A stretch of DNA of 64,000 nucleotides from an uncultured Chthoniobacter sp. (GTDB taxonomy: Bacteria > Verrucomicrobiota > Verrucomicrobiia > Chthoniobacterales > Chthoniobacteraceae), in NCBI GenBank assembly GCA_903874975.1, contig CAIQUL010000147.1, positions 21,611 through 85,610 of the forward strand, read 5' to 3'. The translations under genes were made by a program, and so were the position numbers. This document shows, one piece after another, positions 46,363 to 55,166 of this stretch. Below the pieces are notes generated by a model that worked only from the letters and a program-made list of their open reading frames with translations, did no database searches and was not told where the DNA came from. How positions within the stretch are numbered: the first letter of the stretch is position 1; every line of letters begins with the position of its first letter.

Positions 46363-48165
46363 ATGAGCGAATCCGCAGTCGTACCCACGTCGGGACAAAC
46401 CCCGAAAATCTCCACTGTCCAGGAAGCGATCATCCGCATCGCGGGCGACTCGCAAGACGGCATCCAGGCCATCGGCGGCTTCCTCGCGCGCCTCGCCGGG
46501 CGCAGTGAGCAGGAGGTGATGACCTTCATGACGATCCCGTCCACGATCTCCGGCGGGCCGTCCATTTTTCAGGTGCGCATCGGCTCCGGCGAAGTGCTCA
46601 GCGCGGGCGATGAAGCCGACGTGCTGCTCTGCTTTTACGACCACAGCTACGCGAACCACATCAGCTCGCTGAAGCGCGGGGGCATCGTGCTCTACGACTC
46701 GGATCACGTTACCCCGAAGGAGGACTTGCTCGGCGCGTATCATCACGTGGGCGTGCCGATTTCGTCGCTGACGGTGGAGGCCATCGGCGGGACCGGGCGG
46801 GACAAGGGGAAGAACATCTATTCGCTCGGGCTGCTGGCGAAAATGTTCGACCTCAATGTGGCGAAGCTGACGAAGCTGATCGAAGAGCGCTTTGGCGGCA
46901 AAGATCCGACCGTCGTGCAGAATGCACTCGCGTGCTTCAACTCCGGCTACGGGCATCAGGTGCAGGGGCTGTGGGAGACGTTTCAGTTCCAGCACGCGGC
47001 GCAATCCGGCGCGGCGCAGGTGGTCATGAGCGGCAATGAGGCGCTCGCCTACGGGCTGATCGCGGCGGGGGTGCGTTTCGGCGCGGGTTATCCGATCACG
47101 CCGTGGAGCGACATCATGGAACTGCTCCGCCGCGATTTGCCGAAATACGGCGGCATGTTTGTGCAGACCGAGGATGAAATCGCCGCGATCTCGATGGCCC
47201 TCGGCTCCAGCTACGCGGGGCGGGTGGCCGTGACGGGTTCGAGCGGGCCGGGCATTTCGTTGAAAACGGAGGCCATCGGCTGGGCCTCGATGGCGGAAAT
47301 GCCGGTGGTCATCGTGGACGTGCAGCGTGGTGGTCCCTCGACGGGCATGCCGACGAACGTGGAGCAGAGCGACCTGAACATCGCGGTCTTCGGCGGCCAC
47401 GGCGACAGCCCGCGCGTGGTGCTCGCACCGAGCAGTGTGGAGGATTGTTTTTACACGGCGATCGAGGCGGTGAACATCGCGCGGAAATATTCGACGCCGG
47501 TCTTCATCCTCAGCGATCAGGGCATTGCCTCGCGCATTGAGGCGTTCGCGTATCCCGATTTGGAAAAGGTCTGCCAGGACATTTCGCCAGACCTTTCCGC
47601 TGTGGCGGAGCACAAGCCCTACGACCTCGCCGCCGCCGATGGCGTCACGCGGCACCTTGCGCCGGGCACGCGCGTCGCGAGCGGGAAGTATCCCGTCGTC
47701 ACCGGTCTCGAACACGACGAATTGGGCCACCCGACCGGCTCCGGCAAACTGCACACGCAGATGAACGCCAAGCGCCGCCGCAAGCTGCAAAAGCTCGCGG
47801 AGGAATTGCCCGCGCCGCAGGTTTACGGCGCGTCCGAAGGGCGTGTCCTGCTCGTGAGCTGGGGCTCCAGCAAGGGGCCGATCGAGGAGGCCGTGAAGCT
47901 CGGACGCAAGCAGGGCGAAGCGATTTCCGCGCTGCACCTCAAACACCTCAACCCCTTGCCGAACGGCTTGGAGAAGATCTTCAGCGGATTTACAAAGATC
48001 GTCGTCGTCGAGATGAACGACGAAGGTCTCTACGGCTACGGCCAGCTCGGGGCCGTCCTCCGTGCCCGCTACTGCGACCCGCGCATCCTCGGCGTGACGA
48101 AAACCGACGGCCTCCCCTGGAAGGTCAGCGAAATCCTCCAGCGCGTCCTCATCCTCACGAAGTAA
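46363..48165 (+). CDS. korA: 2-oxoacid:ferredoxin oxidoreductase alpha subunit (fused gamma-alpha, KorA-like)
   Basis: Oxidises 2-oxoglutarate (probable) to succinyl-CoA with ferredoxin. The 600 residues comprise an N-terminal gamma domain (about 20-190, [20 protein letters not shown]) and the alpha pyrimidine-binding domain (about 225-450) with [34 protein letters not shown] and [23 protein letters not shown]-terminal transketolase-like domain follows. This gamma-alpha fusion is typical of KorA. The ATG at 46363 was chosen over an upstream frame. The beta subunit follows 11 bases downstream. With sdh it completes a ferredoxin-linked TCA half-cycle. Confidence 0.9.
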   Translation: MSESAVVPTSGQTPKISTVQEAIIRIAGDSQDGIQAIGGFLARLAGRSEQEVMTFMTIPSTISGGPSIFQVRIGSGEVLSAGDEADVLLCFYDHSYANHISSLKRGGIVLYDSDHVTPKEDLLGAYHHVGVPISSLTVEAIGGTGRDKGKNIYSLGLLAKMFDLNVAKLTKLIEERFGGKDPTVVQNALACFNSGYGHQVQGLWETFQFQHAAQSGAAQVVMSGNEALAYGLIAAGVRFGAGYPITPWSDIMELLRRDLPKYGGMFVQTEDEIAAISMALGSSYAGRVAVTGSSGPGISLKTEAIGWASMAEMPVVIVDVQRGGPSTGMPTNVEQSDLNIAVFGGHGDSPRVVLAPSSVEDCFYTAIEAVNIARKYSTPVFILSDQGIASRIEAFAYPDLEKVCQDISPDLSAVAEHKPYDLAAADGVTRHLAPGTRVASGKYPVVTGLEHDELGHPTGSGKLHTQMNAKRRRKLQKLAEELPAPQVYGASEGRVLLVSWGSSKGPIEEAVKLGRKQGEAISALHLKHLNPLPNGLEKIFSGFTKIVVVEMNDEGLYGYGQLGAVLRARYCDPRILGVTKTDGLPWKVSEILQRVLILTK

Positions 48166-48176
48166 GCCCTTTTTCC

Positions 48177-49124
48177 ATGTCCACCCTCACCGCCACCCCG
48201 CTCCCACGCACCACCGCCGCCGGCATCCCGGTGCCCGACCTCCTCGACGCCGACCGCAAGGCGCTCACGAAAAAAGAGACCGCCGCCGACCATCCCACGT
48301 GGTGCCCCGGCTGCGGCGACTTCTCGGTTCTCGCGCTCTACTACAAGCTCATCGAGAAGCGCAAAGTCTGGCATGAGAAAATCTGCACCGTGGCCGGCAT
48401 CGGTTGCTCCTCGCGCTTTCCGTATTTCGTCCAGGCGCACGGCGCGCACTTCATCCACGGGCGCGCGCTCCCGTTCGCCAGCGGCGTCTCGCTTTCCCGG
48501 CCCGACCTCCACGTTTTCGTCTTCGGCGGCGATGGCGATGCCTTCTCGATTGGCGGAAACCATTTCAGCCACACCGCGCGCAAGAACGTCAAGCTGACCT
48601 ACGTGGTCATGGACAACCACGTCTATGGCCTCACGAAAAAGCAGACCTCGCCGACCTCGCCCATCGGCTTCAAGTCGAAGACCGACGTGTGGGGCTCCAC
48701 GGACCGGCCGATCAACCCCATGAAGCAGGCCATCGCCGCCGGCGCCACCTTCGTCGCCCGCACCACCGCGACGAATATCCCGCATCTCCTCAAGGCGATG
48801 GAAGCCGCGATGGACCACGACGGCTTCTCCTTCATCGAGTGCCTCAGCGAGTGCATCGAGTTTTATCCCGGAGCCTTCGACGCCGCGAACCCGCGCAAGG
48901 GCGGCACCTTCTTCGAGGTGCCCGCCGACCACGACGTGACCGACGAATACGCCGCCTACAAACTCGCCGACGCCGAAGGTTCCGGCGCGTTTGGCATTTT
49001 CTATCAGGTCAATCGCCCGACGAAAAACGCCAACGAAGCCAGGGTCATCGCCGACCACCGGGCGAAAGTCGGCGACGCTGCTGACTGGCAGATTCTAAAG
49101 AAGACGTTTGATCGGATGAAGTAG
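48177..49124 (+). CDS. korB: 2-oxoacid:ferredoxin oxidoreductase beta subunit (KorB-like)
   Basis: Thiamine pyrophosphate-binding subunit of 315 residues. Motifs: [20 protein letters not shown] with the first Fe-S cysteines, [10 protein letters not shown] with a further cysteine, TPP/Mg-binding [13 protein letters not shown], then the [16 protein letters not shown] loop. It has no separate ferredoxin domain, so electrons pass to an external ferredoxin. It converges with the dGTPase gene. Substrate preference (2-oxoglutarate rather than pyruvate) is inferred from the KorA-like partner. Confidence 0.9.
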   Translation: MSTLTATPLPRTTAAGIPVPDLLDADRKALTKKETAADHPTWCPGCGDFSVLALYYKLIEKRKVWHEKICTVAGIGCSSRFPYFVQAHGAHFIHGRALPFASGVSLSRPDLHVFVFGGDGDAFSIGGNHFSHTARKNVKLTYVVMDNHVYGLTKKQTSPTSPIGFKSKTDVWGSTDRPINPMKQAIAAGATFVARTTATNIPHLLKAMEAAMDHDGFSFIECLSECIEFYPGAFDAANPRKGGTFFEVPADHDVTDEYAAYKLADAEGSGAFGIFYQVNRPTKNANEARVIADHRAKVGDAADWQILKKTFDRMK

Positions 49125-49144
49125 GAGCGCGCCGCGCGGCCCGT

Positions 49145-50506
49145 TCAGCGGCCGGTGAGGGAGATGCCGCGGACCTTGCGGTAAAGCGCGACGGCGTAGG
49201 TGTCGGTCATGCCGGAGATGAAATCGAGCATGCCGAGCAGGCGCTGGTAGGGATCGCGCGGGGCGGTGCGCTGGCGGGCGAGGCATTGCGCGGGGACGAG
49301 CGCGAGGAGTTTGTGACTGCGGGCGGCGGCGTTCTTGCCGCGGGCCGCGAGGTCATTGAGCGCGGCGACGAAATCGTCGAGCAACCCGCCGAGGACGGCG
49401 AATCCGGCGGCCTCGATTTCCACGCCGCGCGCGGTGTTGTAGATCGTCTGCCGCGAGCGCTGCATGATTTTCTCCCAGACCGGACGCGAAGGGCCGGCGT
49501 CGATCAGCGGCTGGTCGAAACGCCCCGCCAAAACCTCGCGCTCGTGCGCCATGAAAACGTCGGTCACCTCGTCGATGGCCGCGCCGATGGCCACGGCGCG
49601 CAGGATTTGCACGCGGCGCGTGTCGTCGTGCGCCTCGCGGAGCCGCCGCGGATGCTGCTTCGCCGGGATGAGCGCGAGGAAGGCATCGCGCACCTGGCCG
49701 TAGCGGAGGTGCCCCGTGCGCAGGCCGTCCTCGAAGTCCACGAGCCGGTAGCAAATGTCGTCCGCGGCCTCGACGAGAAAGGCCAGGGGATGGCGCGCCC
49801 ACCAAGCCGCGCCGGGCGTGCGGCGGAGCAGGCCGCAGTGCTCGGCCACGCTTGCAAAGTGGTCGCGCTCGCTCTGGTAAAAGCCGAATTTTTTTCCGCT
49901 CGCCCCGCGCGGCACGCCGTCGGGCACCACGGACTCGCGCGGGTACTTCGTGAACGCGCCGAGCGTGGCGTGCGTGAGTTGCAGGCCGCCGGGGTTGTCG
50001 CGCGCCTGGAGCCGGGTGATCAGCCGGAAGCCCTGTGCGTTGCCCTCATAGCTCGCGAGATCAGCCCGCTGCGCCGCGTTCAGCTCGGCACCCGCTTCCG
50101 CCGCCACGGGCGAGGTTTGAAACCAATGCCGGATCGCGTCCTCGCCCGAGTGTCCGAATGGCGGATTGCCCAGATCGTGCGCGAGTCCGGCGGCCGCGAC
50201 GATCTCCCCGAACTCCGAGCCGTGCTGCGCGAGTCGGTGGCGTCCGGCGACCAGTGCGCCCACCCGCCCGCCCAGCGAGCGCCCCACGCTCGCGACCTCC
50301 AGCGAGTGCGTGAGCCGCGTCCGCACGTAGTCGTTGTCGGCCAGCGGAAAGACCTGCGTCTTGTCCTGGAGCCGACGGAACGCCGTGGTAAAAGTCAGCC
50401 GGTCCGAGTCGCGTCGAAACTCCGACCGCGCGGGATCGTGCGGGCGCGGTTGGCTGGAGCGACCGAGCCGCTCCGCGCAGAGAAGTTGATTCCAGTTCAT
50501 GCTCAT
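49145..50506 (-). CDS. dgt: dGTP triphosphohydrolase (dGTPase family)
   Basis: HD-domain nucleotide hydrolase of 453 residues that converts dGTP or other dNTPs to nucleoside and triphosphate. The family start RRDSDRLTFTTAFRRLQDKTQVF is followed by the HD ligands: His67 in RTRLTHSLEV and His110-Asp111 in AHDLGNPPFGHSGED. A later conserved EAADDICYRLVDFEDG supplies the remaining aspartate. The length fits the Dgt family rather than the shorter dNTPase type. Start: ATG 50506, or an internal ATG at 50500. Confidence 0.9.
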   Translation of the reverse strand: MSMNWNQLLCAERLGRSSQPRPHDPARSEFRRDSDRLTFTTAFRRLQDKTQVFPLADNDYVRTRLTHSLEVASVGRSLGGRVGALVAGRHRLAQHGSEFGEIVAAAGLAHDLGNPPFGHSGEDAIRHWFQTSPVAAEAGAELNAAQRADLASYEGNAQGFRLITRLQARDNPGGLQLTHATLGAFTKYPRESVVPDGVPRGASGKKFGFYQSERDHFASVAEHCGLLRRTPGAAWWARHPLAFLVEAADDICYRLVDFEDGLRTGHLRYGQVRDAFLALIPAKQHPRRLREAHDDTRRVQILRAVAIGAAIDEVTDVFMAHEREVLAGRFDQPLIDAGPSRPVWEKIMQRSRQTIYNTARGVEIEAAGFAVLGGLLDDFVAALNDLAARGKNAAARSHKLLALVPAQCLARQRTAPRDPYQRLLGMLDFISGMTDTYAVALYRKVRGISLTGR

Positions 50507-50777
50507 GGCGGTGATCCTATTCTGAATCCGCCACGGATTGCACGAATGACCAAATACCTGGCGTGACGCTCCGGCCCATCCTGCGGGTGGATGGCCGCAG
50601 TTCGTCTCACGCACCCATTCCCAAAGCGCAGCGCTAACGGTGGGAACAAACCAAACACCTAAAGGTCAGCGGTCCCGGTAGAAATCCACCGCCGTAATCA
50701 TGTTTGATGGCCGAACGCCAAAGAGCACGCAACCCTATCAGCGAGGGCGCGCGTCGATCACGGGGTTGAGGTTAGAG

Positions 50778-51353
50778 CTAGCTCTGCTCGCGGGAGCGCG
50801 GTTCGCGGTCTTTCGTGGTGGCCGTGGAGGGCACGGTGACGAAGGGTCCGCCGGCCAGCGGCGCGGCTTTGCTGAAAGCCACGTCGGGCATGTCGCTGGC
50901 GCGGCCGGCGAGCGGGAAGTCTTTGCGCAGCGGGAAAAATGGGTAGCCGTCCCACATGAGGATGCGGCGGAGGTCGGGGTGGCCGGTGAAGGTGATGCCG
51001 TACATGTCGAAGGCCTCGCGCTCGTGCCAGTCGGCGGTGGGCCAGATGGTGATGACGGAGGGGACTTCGAGCGCGTCCTCGGAGACGGCGATCTTCAGGC
51101 GCAGGTGGGCGTCGGTATCCATCTGGTAAAGCTCATAGACGACCTCGAAACGGGGCTCCGTGCCGAAGTTGTCCACGCCGCTGAGGTCGAGGAGCATGGC
51201 GAAGCCGAGGGTGTCTTTGCAAAAGGCGCACAGGTCTTTGATCTCGGTGCGCTCGACGGTGAGCGTGGTTTCGCCGCGGAACTCGGTTTTCTGCGCGACT
51301 TGGAATTTCGCTTGGATGGCGCTGACGACGGAATTGAGGGATGCGGCGGCCAT
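50778..51353 (-). CDS. nuoC: NADH-quinone oxidoreductase subunit C
   Basis: Subunit of the complex I peripheral arm, 191 residues. The signature block WHEREAFDMYGITFTGHPDL is followed by RRILMWDGYPFFPLRKDFPL. It lies 7 bases after nuoB. A nuoD gene would normally follow; here the next gene downstream is dgt (271 bases away), so the two nuo genes stand alone. The C-terminal tail after residue 155 is Pro/Ser/Thr-rich and extends past the usual end. Confidence 0.92.
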   Translation of the reverse strand: MAAASLNSVVSAIQAKFQVAQKTEFRGETTLTVERTEIKDLCAFCKDTLGFAMLLDLSGVDNFGTEPRFEVVYELYQMDTDAHLRLKIAVSEDALEVPSVITIWPTADWHEREAFDMYGITFTGHPDLRRILMWDGYPFFPLRKDFPLAGRASDMPDVAFSKAAPLAGGPFVTVPSTATTKDREPRSREQS

Positions 51354-51360
51354 GACGGGT

Positions 51361-51888
51361 CTAGGCGTTGAAGCTGGCGATCAACTCGCGCTTTTGCTCC
51401 CGGAGCGGGTGCTCGGTTTCGATCTTCCGCTGGAGGCGCATGAGCCCCTCGAGCAGCGCCTCGGGGCGGGGCGGGCAGCCGGAGATATAGACATCCACGG
51501 GGATGAGCTGGTCGATGCCCTGGAGCACCGCGTAGCTGCGATACATGCCGCCGCTCGATGCGCATGCGCCCATGGCGATGCACCATTTCGGCTCGGGCAT
51601 CTGGTCCCAGATGCGCTTCACGGCGAGGGCCATTTTGTAGGTCACCGTGCCGGCCACGATCATCACGTCGCTCTGCCGGGGCGAAAAGCGCATGACCTCC
51701 GCGCCGAAGCGCGCGATGTCGAACCGCGACGCGCCCGCGGCCATCAGCTCGATGGCGCAGCAGGCGAGGCCCATGGGCATCGGCCAGAGGGAGTTTTTCC
51801 GCATCCAGTTCATGGCGGAGTCGATCTGGGTGAAGATGATGTTTCCCTCGATCTTCGAATCGTAGGCGACCGGGCTAGTTTGAAGCAT
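51361..51888 (-). CDS. nuoB: NADH-quinone oxidoreductase subunit B
   Basis: Holds iron-sulfur cluster N2, the last redox centre before quinone in complex I; 175 residues. Cluster ligands are Cys43-Cys44 (GLACCAIE), Cys109 (MGACASSGG) and Cys138 ([10 protein letters not shown]). All ligands are intact, so the protein should be functional. nuoA does not precede it; the upstream neighbour is a glycosyltransferase. It is paired only with nuoC here. Confidence 0.94.
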   Translation of the reverse strand: MLQTSPVAYDSKIEGNIIFTQIDSAMNWMRKNSLWPMPMGLACCAIELMAAGASRFDIARFGAEVMRFSPRQSDVMIVAGTVTYKMALAVKRIWDQMPEPKWCIAMGACASSGGMYRSYAVLQGIDQLIPVDVYISGCPPRPEALLEGLMRLQRKIETEHPLREQKRELIASFNA

Positions 51889-51953
51889 GGCGCGGACTCT
51901 AGGAACCGCCGGGAGCCGGGCAAGGCGATTTTGCGAAATGTTTCACGCCGGAG

Positions 51954-53678
51954 TCACAGCTCCGGCTGGCGGTAGTCGGAGCAGGCAAAGACGCGGAACT
52001 GGCGGAGCGGCAGCCCGCGTTCGGTGATCTCGAATTCGGCGATCATTTTCCAGCGGCCAAACTCACGCATCAGCGACGACGCGGGCTTCTTCTCTTTCAC
52101 GCGATCGGTGATGTAGAGCGCGGTGCGGCCGGTGAAGGGGCTGAAGCCCATTTCCTCCGACGATTGTTCGTCGATCCCGAGGTGGGGCGCGGCCTCCTTT
52201 AGTTCCTTCAGGAAACGGACGCGGCCGAGGGTTTCCTGCTCCGGCGTGCCTGGCACCTCCAGCCCGGCCAGCGCCGCCGTGAGCGCGGCGCGCGGCGCGG
52301 GCTCCAGCGCGGGCAGGAGGTCGCGCGCGAGATCGGCGTAGCGGACGGTGCCGTCGTAGCGCGGCCAGAAGTAAAACTGGTTGCCGGGCGCGGCGGACAT
52401 CGGGCAGTAGATCGGCGGGTGGCCGGGGCCTTCGCGGCGTTTGTCCCGGAGATAAAAGGCGAGCGCCGACGCCGTGCCGTAGTGGTTCGCGATGAGGAAA
52501 ACCGGCTGCCCGAGTTCGGCTTCGTAGTCTTTCCGCAGCGTCTCGACCTTCTCCGCGGCGTCGCGCCAACCGCGCAATCGGGCGCTGGGATCCCGATCGA
52601 ACGACAGCGGATACCCGGCGACCCGCAGCAGATCGGTATTCGCCATCATGAGGCTGAGCACCGCGCCGAAGCCGAGCGCGAGGACCGCGAACGGGCGCAC
52701 CCATTTCCGCTCCGCGGCCAGCTCCTGCCAGCAGGCCGCGGTGAGGATGGCGAGGCTGACCATGGCGGGCGCGGTCCAGTTCGGCTCGCCGGTTTGCTTG
52801 AGCGCGAGGGTGAAGTAGAGCGCGAAAAGCGGGAGCGTGAAGGCGAGGAGAAAGCGCGGGCGAAAATGCGCGCGCGCCTTTTTCCACGACCAGACGAGCG
52901 CGACGAGCATCGCGCCGAAAATGAGCGGCGAATACACGCCGAAGTGCAGGCCGAGATAGACGAAGAATTCGCTCGGGTGGAAGCGCGGGGCGTCGGTCAG
53001 GCCCCCGCGCTCGCCGAGATGGCGCAGGGTGATCCAGTCGTGCTGCGCGTTCCAGACGAGCACCGGAATCGTGCAGAGCGCAAAGACGCCGAGCAGCGCG
53101 GCGAAGCCGGGGCCGCGGAGTTCACGGCGGTATTTCGGGGTGACGGCGAGCAGCAGAACGATCGAGAGGAGCTGCATCGCGTTCGTGTATTTCGCGAGGA
53201 AACCCGCGCCGATGAGTGCGCCGGTGAGCGGCCACCAGCGGGAAAACGCCGGGCTTTTCTCCAGCGCCCGCCAGAACGTGCCGAGCGCCGCCGTCCAGAA
53301 AAAGATCGAGAGCGGGTCGATGGTCATGACCAGCCCGCCGGCGTTGAAGATCGGCGTGCAGTTGATCAGCACCACCGTCCAGAGCGCCGTCTTCTCGTTG
53401 AAAAAGCGCCGCGCCAGCCCGGCGAGGAGCAGGCTCGTGCCCAGCGCGAGCAGGGGACTGAACGCGCGAATGCCGAACTCCGACACGCCGAAAAGGTGCG
53501 TGCTCAGCCAGATCGTCGAGGCCACGCCGGGGCCCTTGCTGAAATAGCTCGGCGCGAGGTGCTGGCTCCACTGGAGGTAATACGCTTCGTCCGGCGACAG
53601 CTCCACCATGCTGCAATAAAACAGCCGCAGCGCGGTCAGCACCCCGAGAAAGAGCCAGATGAAGCTGCGCGGAGTCAT
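51954..53678 (-). CDS. Family 39 (ArnT/PMT-like) membrane glycosyltransferase
   Basis: A polytopic membrane protein of 574 residues with about ten hydrophobic helices in the first 400 and a soluble C-terminus. The first periplasmic loop carries the catalytic acidic motif ELSPDEAYYLQWSQ, with SKGPGVASTIWL following, typical of GT39/GT83 enzymes that use polyprenyl-phosphate sugars (ArnT, PMT). It likely glycosylates a lipid or protein of the envelope. Its start overlaps the stop of the PAP2 phosphatase gene (ATGA), so the two probably act together on polyprenyl-phosphate substrates. Confidence 0.85.
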   Translation of the reverse strand: MTPRSFIWLFLGVLTALRLFYCSMVELSPDEAYYLQWSQHLAPSYFSKGPGVASTIWLSTHLFGVSEFGIRAFSPLLALGTSLLLAGLARRFFNEKTALWTVVLINCTPIFNAGGLVMTIDPLSIFFWTAALGTFWRALEKSPAFSRWWPLTGALIGAGFLAKYTNAMQLLSIVLLLAVTPKYRRELRGPGFAALLGVFALCTIPVLVWNAQHDWITLRHLGERGGLTDAPRFHPSEFFVYLGLHFGVYSPLIFGAMLVALVWSWKKARAHFRPRFLLAFTLPLFALYFTLALKQTGEPNWTAPAMVSLAILTAACWQELAAERKWVRPFAVLALGFGAVLSLMMANTDLLRVAGYPLSFDRDPSARLRGWRDAAEKVETLRKDYEAELGQPVFLIANHYGTASALAFYLRDKRREGPGHPPIYCPMSAAPGNQFYFWPRYDGTVRYADLARDLLPALEPAPRAALTAALAGLEVPGTPEQETLGRVRFLKELKEAAPHLGIDEQSSEEMGFSPFTGRTALYITDRVKEKKPASSLMREFGRWKMIAEFEITERGLPLRQFRVFACSDYRQPEL

Positions 53679-54337
53679 GCCGCGAAAAGACTCGGGTGGG
53701 CCGCGTGGAGCTGCGGGAAAAGGCCTGCGCCCTGCCGCCGCCAGAGCATTTCACAAAGCGCGAGCAGCAGCAGCGAAGTGCCGAGCGCGAAGAGAATGGA
53801 AGTCACGATGTCGCTCGGCCAGTGCGCGCCCACATACACCCGCGAGTAGCTCACGAGCAGCGCCGGCCCGAACGCCAGCCAGCCCCGCCGCCGGTAAAAC
53901 GCCGCCGCGACCAGCGCGATCGAGATCGTATTCATGCAGTGCGACGACGGAAACGAGCGCCCCTCCACTTTGTCCAGATCGCCCGTCGGTCGGGAAAACT
54001 TCTCCTGCACCGGCTGCGTCACCGCCAGCAGGCGCGGTGTGGGAAACTTTGTTTTCGCCAGATCGAGCACCCGCACCCCGGCGAGCACCTGATGCGGCCG
54101 CGGCCGATCCGCCAGGCGCTTCACCGTCTTCGCCACCACGCCGTCATTGATCCCCACGATGAGCCCCGCCACCACGAGGAACGCCCGCGCCCGAAACCCG
54201 CCCCGCCACAGCGCCGCGAGCCCCGCCAGCACCAGCACCGGCATCCATGCCGGCAGGCTGGAGGTCAGCGCCATCAGCCGGTCCCAGAGCGGATTTGTCC
54301 ACTCTCGGTTGATGAGGAAAAGGAGCTTTTGATCCAT
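53675..54337 (-). CDS. PAP2-family membrane phosphatase
   Basis: A 220-residue lipid phosphatase-like protein with about five membrane helices. The three PAP2 motifs are KTVKRLADRPRP, then RSFPSSHCMNT with the catalytic-type PSSH, and SRVYVGAHWPSD with the nucleophile His. Such enzymes dephosphorylate phosphatidic acid or undecaprenyl diphosphate, which would fit the coupled GT39 gene. The ATG at 54337 begins MDQKLLFLINREWTNPLWD, as in family members; the ATG at 54382 is less likely and would overlap the divergent gene at 54365. Confidence 0.87.
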   Translation of the reverse strand: MDQKLLFLINREWTNPLWDRLMALTSSLPAWMPVLVLAGLAALWRGGFRARAFLVVAGLIVGINDGVVAKTVKRLADRPRPHQVLAGVRVLDLAKTKFPTPRLLAVTQPVQEKFSRPTGDLDKVEGRSFPSSHCMNTISIALVAAAFYRRRGWLAFGPALLVSYSRVYVGAHWPSDIVTSILFALGTSLLLLALCEMLWRRQGAGLFPQLHAAHPSLFAA

Positions 54338-54364
54338 GGACAAATCGCTGAGGGTCGGCAGCGT

Positions 54365-55066
54365 ATGACCCCGCTTTTTCATGTAAAGACACGATTGCTC
54401 GCGCTCGGTCTGCTGTGTCTGGGCGGCCCGGTGCGGGCGGAGGAGGCGCCGGATGCGCAGGCGATTTTGAAGTCGGTGCGGGTGGCGCAGGCGGCGCAGA
54501 ATCGCGCGTTGCGGGGCGAACTCCGCACGGCGGGCAAGACGGTGCCTTTCCGCCTGACGCTGAATGGCGGGGTGGTGCGCTACGAATTCACCGCGCCGCC
54601 GCTCACGCTCCAGCTCCGGCTGACGGAGAAGACTTCGCGCTTTGAGGAAGTCACGCGCGGCGGCACGGAGAAGATCACGCCGGCGCGTTTCGATACGCGG
54701 GTGGGGGACACGGATTTGAGCTACGAGGATTTGTCGTTGCGGTTCCTGTATTGGCCCAAGGCGGAGGTCGTGGGCGAGCAGACGATGGTGCTGCAAAAGT
54801 GCTGGATCGTCCGCGTGGAGCCGGGGTCGCTGGCGGAGTCGCAGTATGGCAGCGTGAAGCTGTGGATCGCAAAGAACAGCGGCGCGCTGATGCAGGCGGA
54901 GGCCTACAACGACGCGGGAAAATTCGTGCGCCGTTTCAAGGTCATCTCGGGACAGAAGACCGAGGACGGGTTGTGGATTTTGAAAGAGATGCGGATCGAG
55001 TGGGTCGCGCCCGGCGGGCGGAGCGACCGGACGCCGACGTATTTGAATATCGATGGCGTGGAGTAA
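54365..55066 (+). CDS. LolA-like outer-membrane lipoprotein-sorting protein
   Basis: An exported 233-residue protein with a signal peptide (residues 1-21, ending VRAEE). The rest fits the COG2834/LolA-like fold: repeated beta strands TVPFRLTLNGGVVRYEFT, LTLQLRLTEKTSRF, QKCWIVRVEP, YGSVKLWIAKNSGALMQ and GLWILKEMRIEW. The half-barrel may carry a lipid or lipoprotein across the periplasm, although this subgroup has no tested function. It is divergent from the PAP2 gene with only 27 bases between start codons, so the two promoters must overlap the genes or each other. Confidence 0.75.
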   Translation: MTPLFHVKTRLLALGLLCLGGPVRAEEAPDAQAILKSVRVAQAAQNRALRGELRTAGKTVPFRLTLNGGVVRYEFTAPPLTLQLRLTEKTSRFEEVTRGGTEKITPARFDTRVGDTDLSYEDLSLRFLYWPKAEVVGEQTMVLQKCWIVRVEPGSLAESQYGSVKLWIAKNSGALMQAEAYNDAGKFVRRFKVISGQKTEDGLWILKEMRIEWVAPGGRSDRTPTYLNIDGVE

Positions 55067-55072
55067 TTTTTT

Positions 55073-55161
55073 GTTTCTGGTTTCTGGTTTCTGGTTCGTC
55101 CACCGCGCCAGGTTCAGCGCCGACACGAACAACCAGAAACCCGAAACCAGAAACTAGAAAC
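55073..55161. repeat. Palindromic repeat of GTTTCTG units
   Basis: Left arm 55073-55100 contains three GTTTCTG units. Right arm 55127-55161 contains their complements (CCAGAAAC, CCGAAACCAG). The element begins 7 bases after the LolA-like stop and ends 6 bases before the phoH start, so it fills the whole intergenic gap. It lies between co-directional genes and could fold in the mRNA. Confidence 0.7.
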
Positions 55162-55166
55162 CACCC

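Noticed and set aside
45916..47946. Extension of the sugar isomerase frame leftwards from 47946 (would give 1022 residues)
   Set aside because: The extra part is antisense to korA and crosses a repeat element; conserved isomerase sequence begins only after the ATG at 45915.
53675..55132. Long upstream extension of the PAP2 phosphatase
   Set aside because: It runs antisense through the LolA-like gene, which has a signal peptide and coherent strands. PAP2 family members start at MDQKLLF-like sequence.
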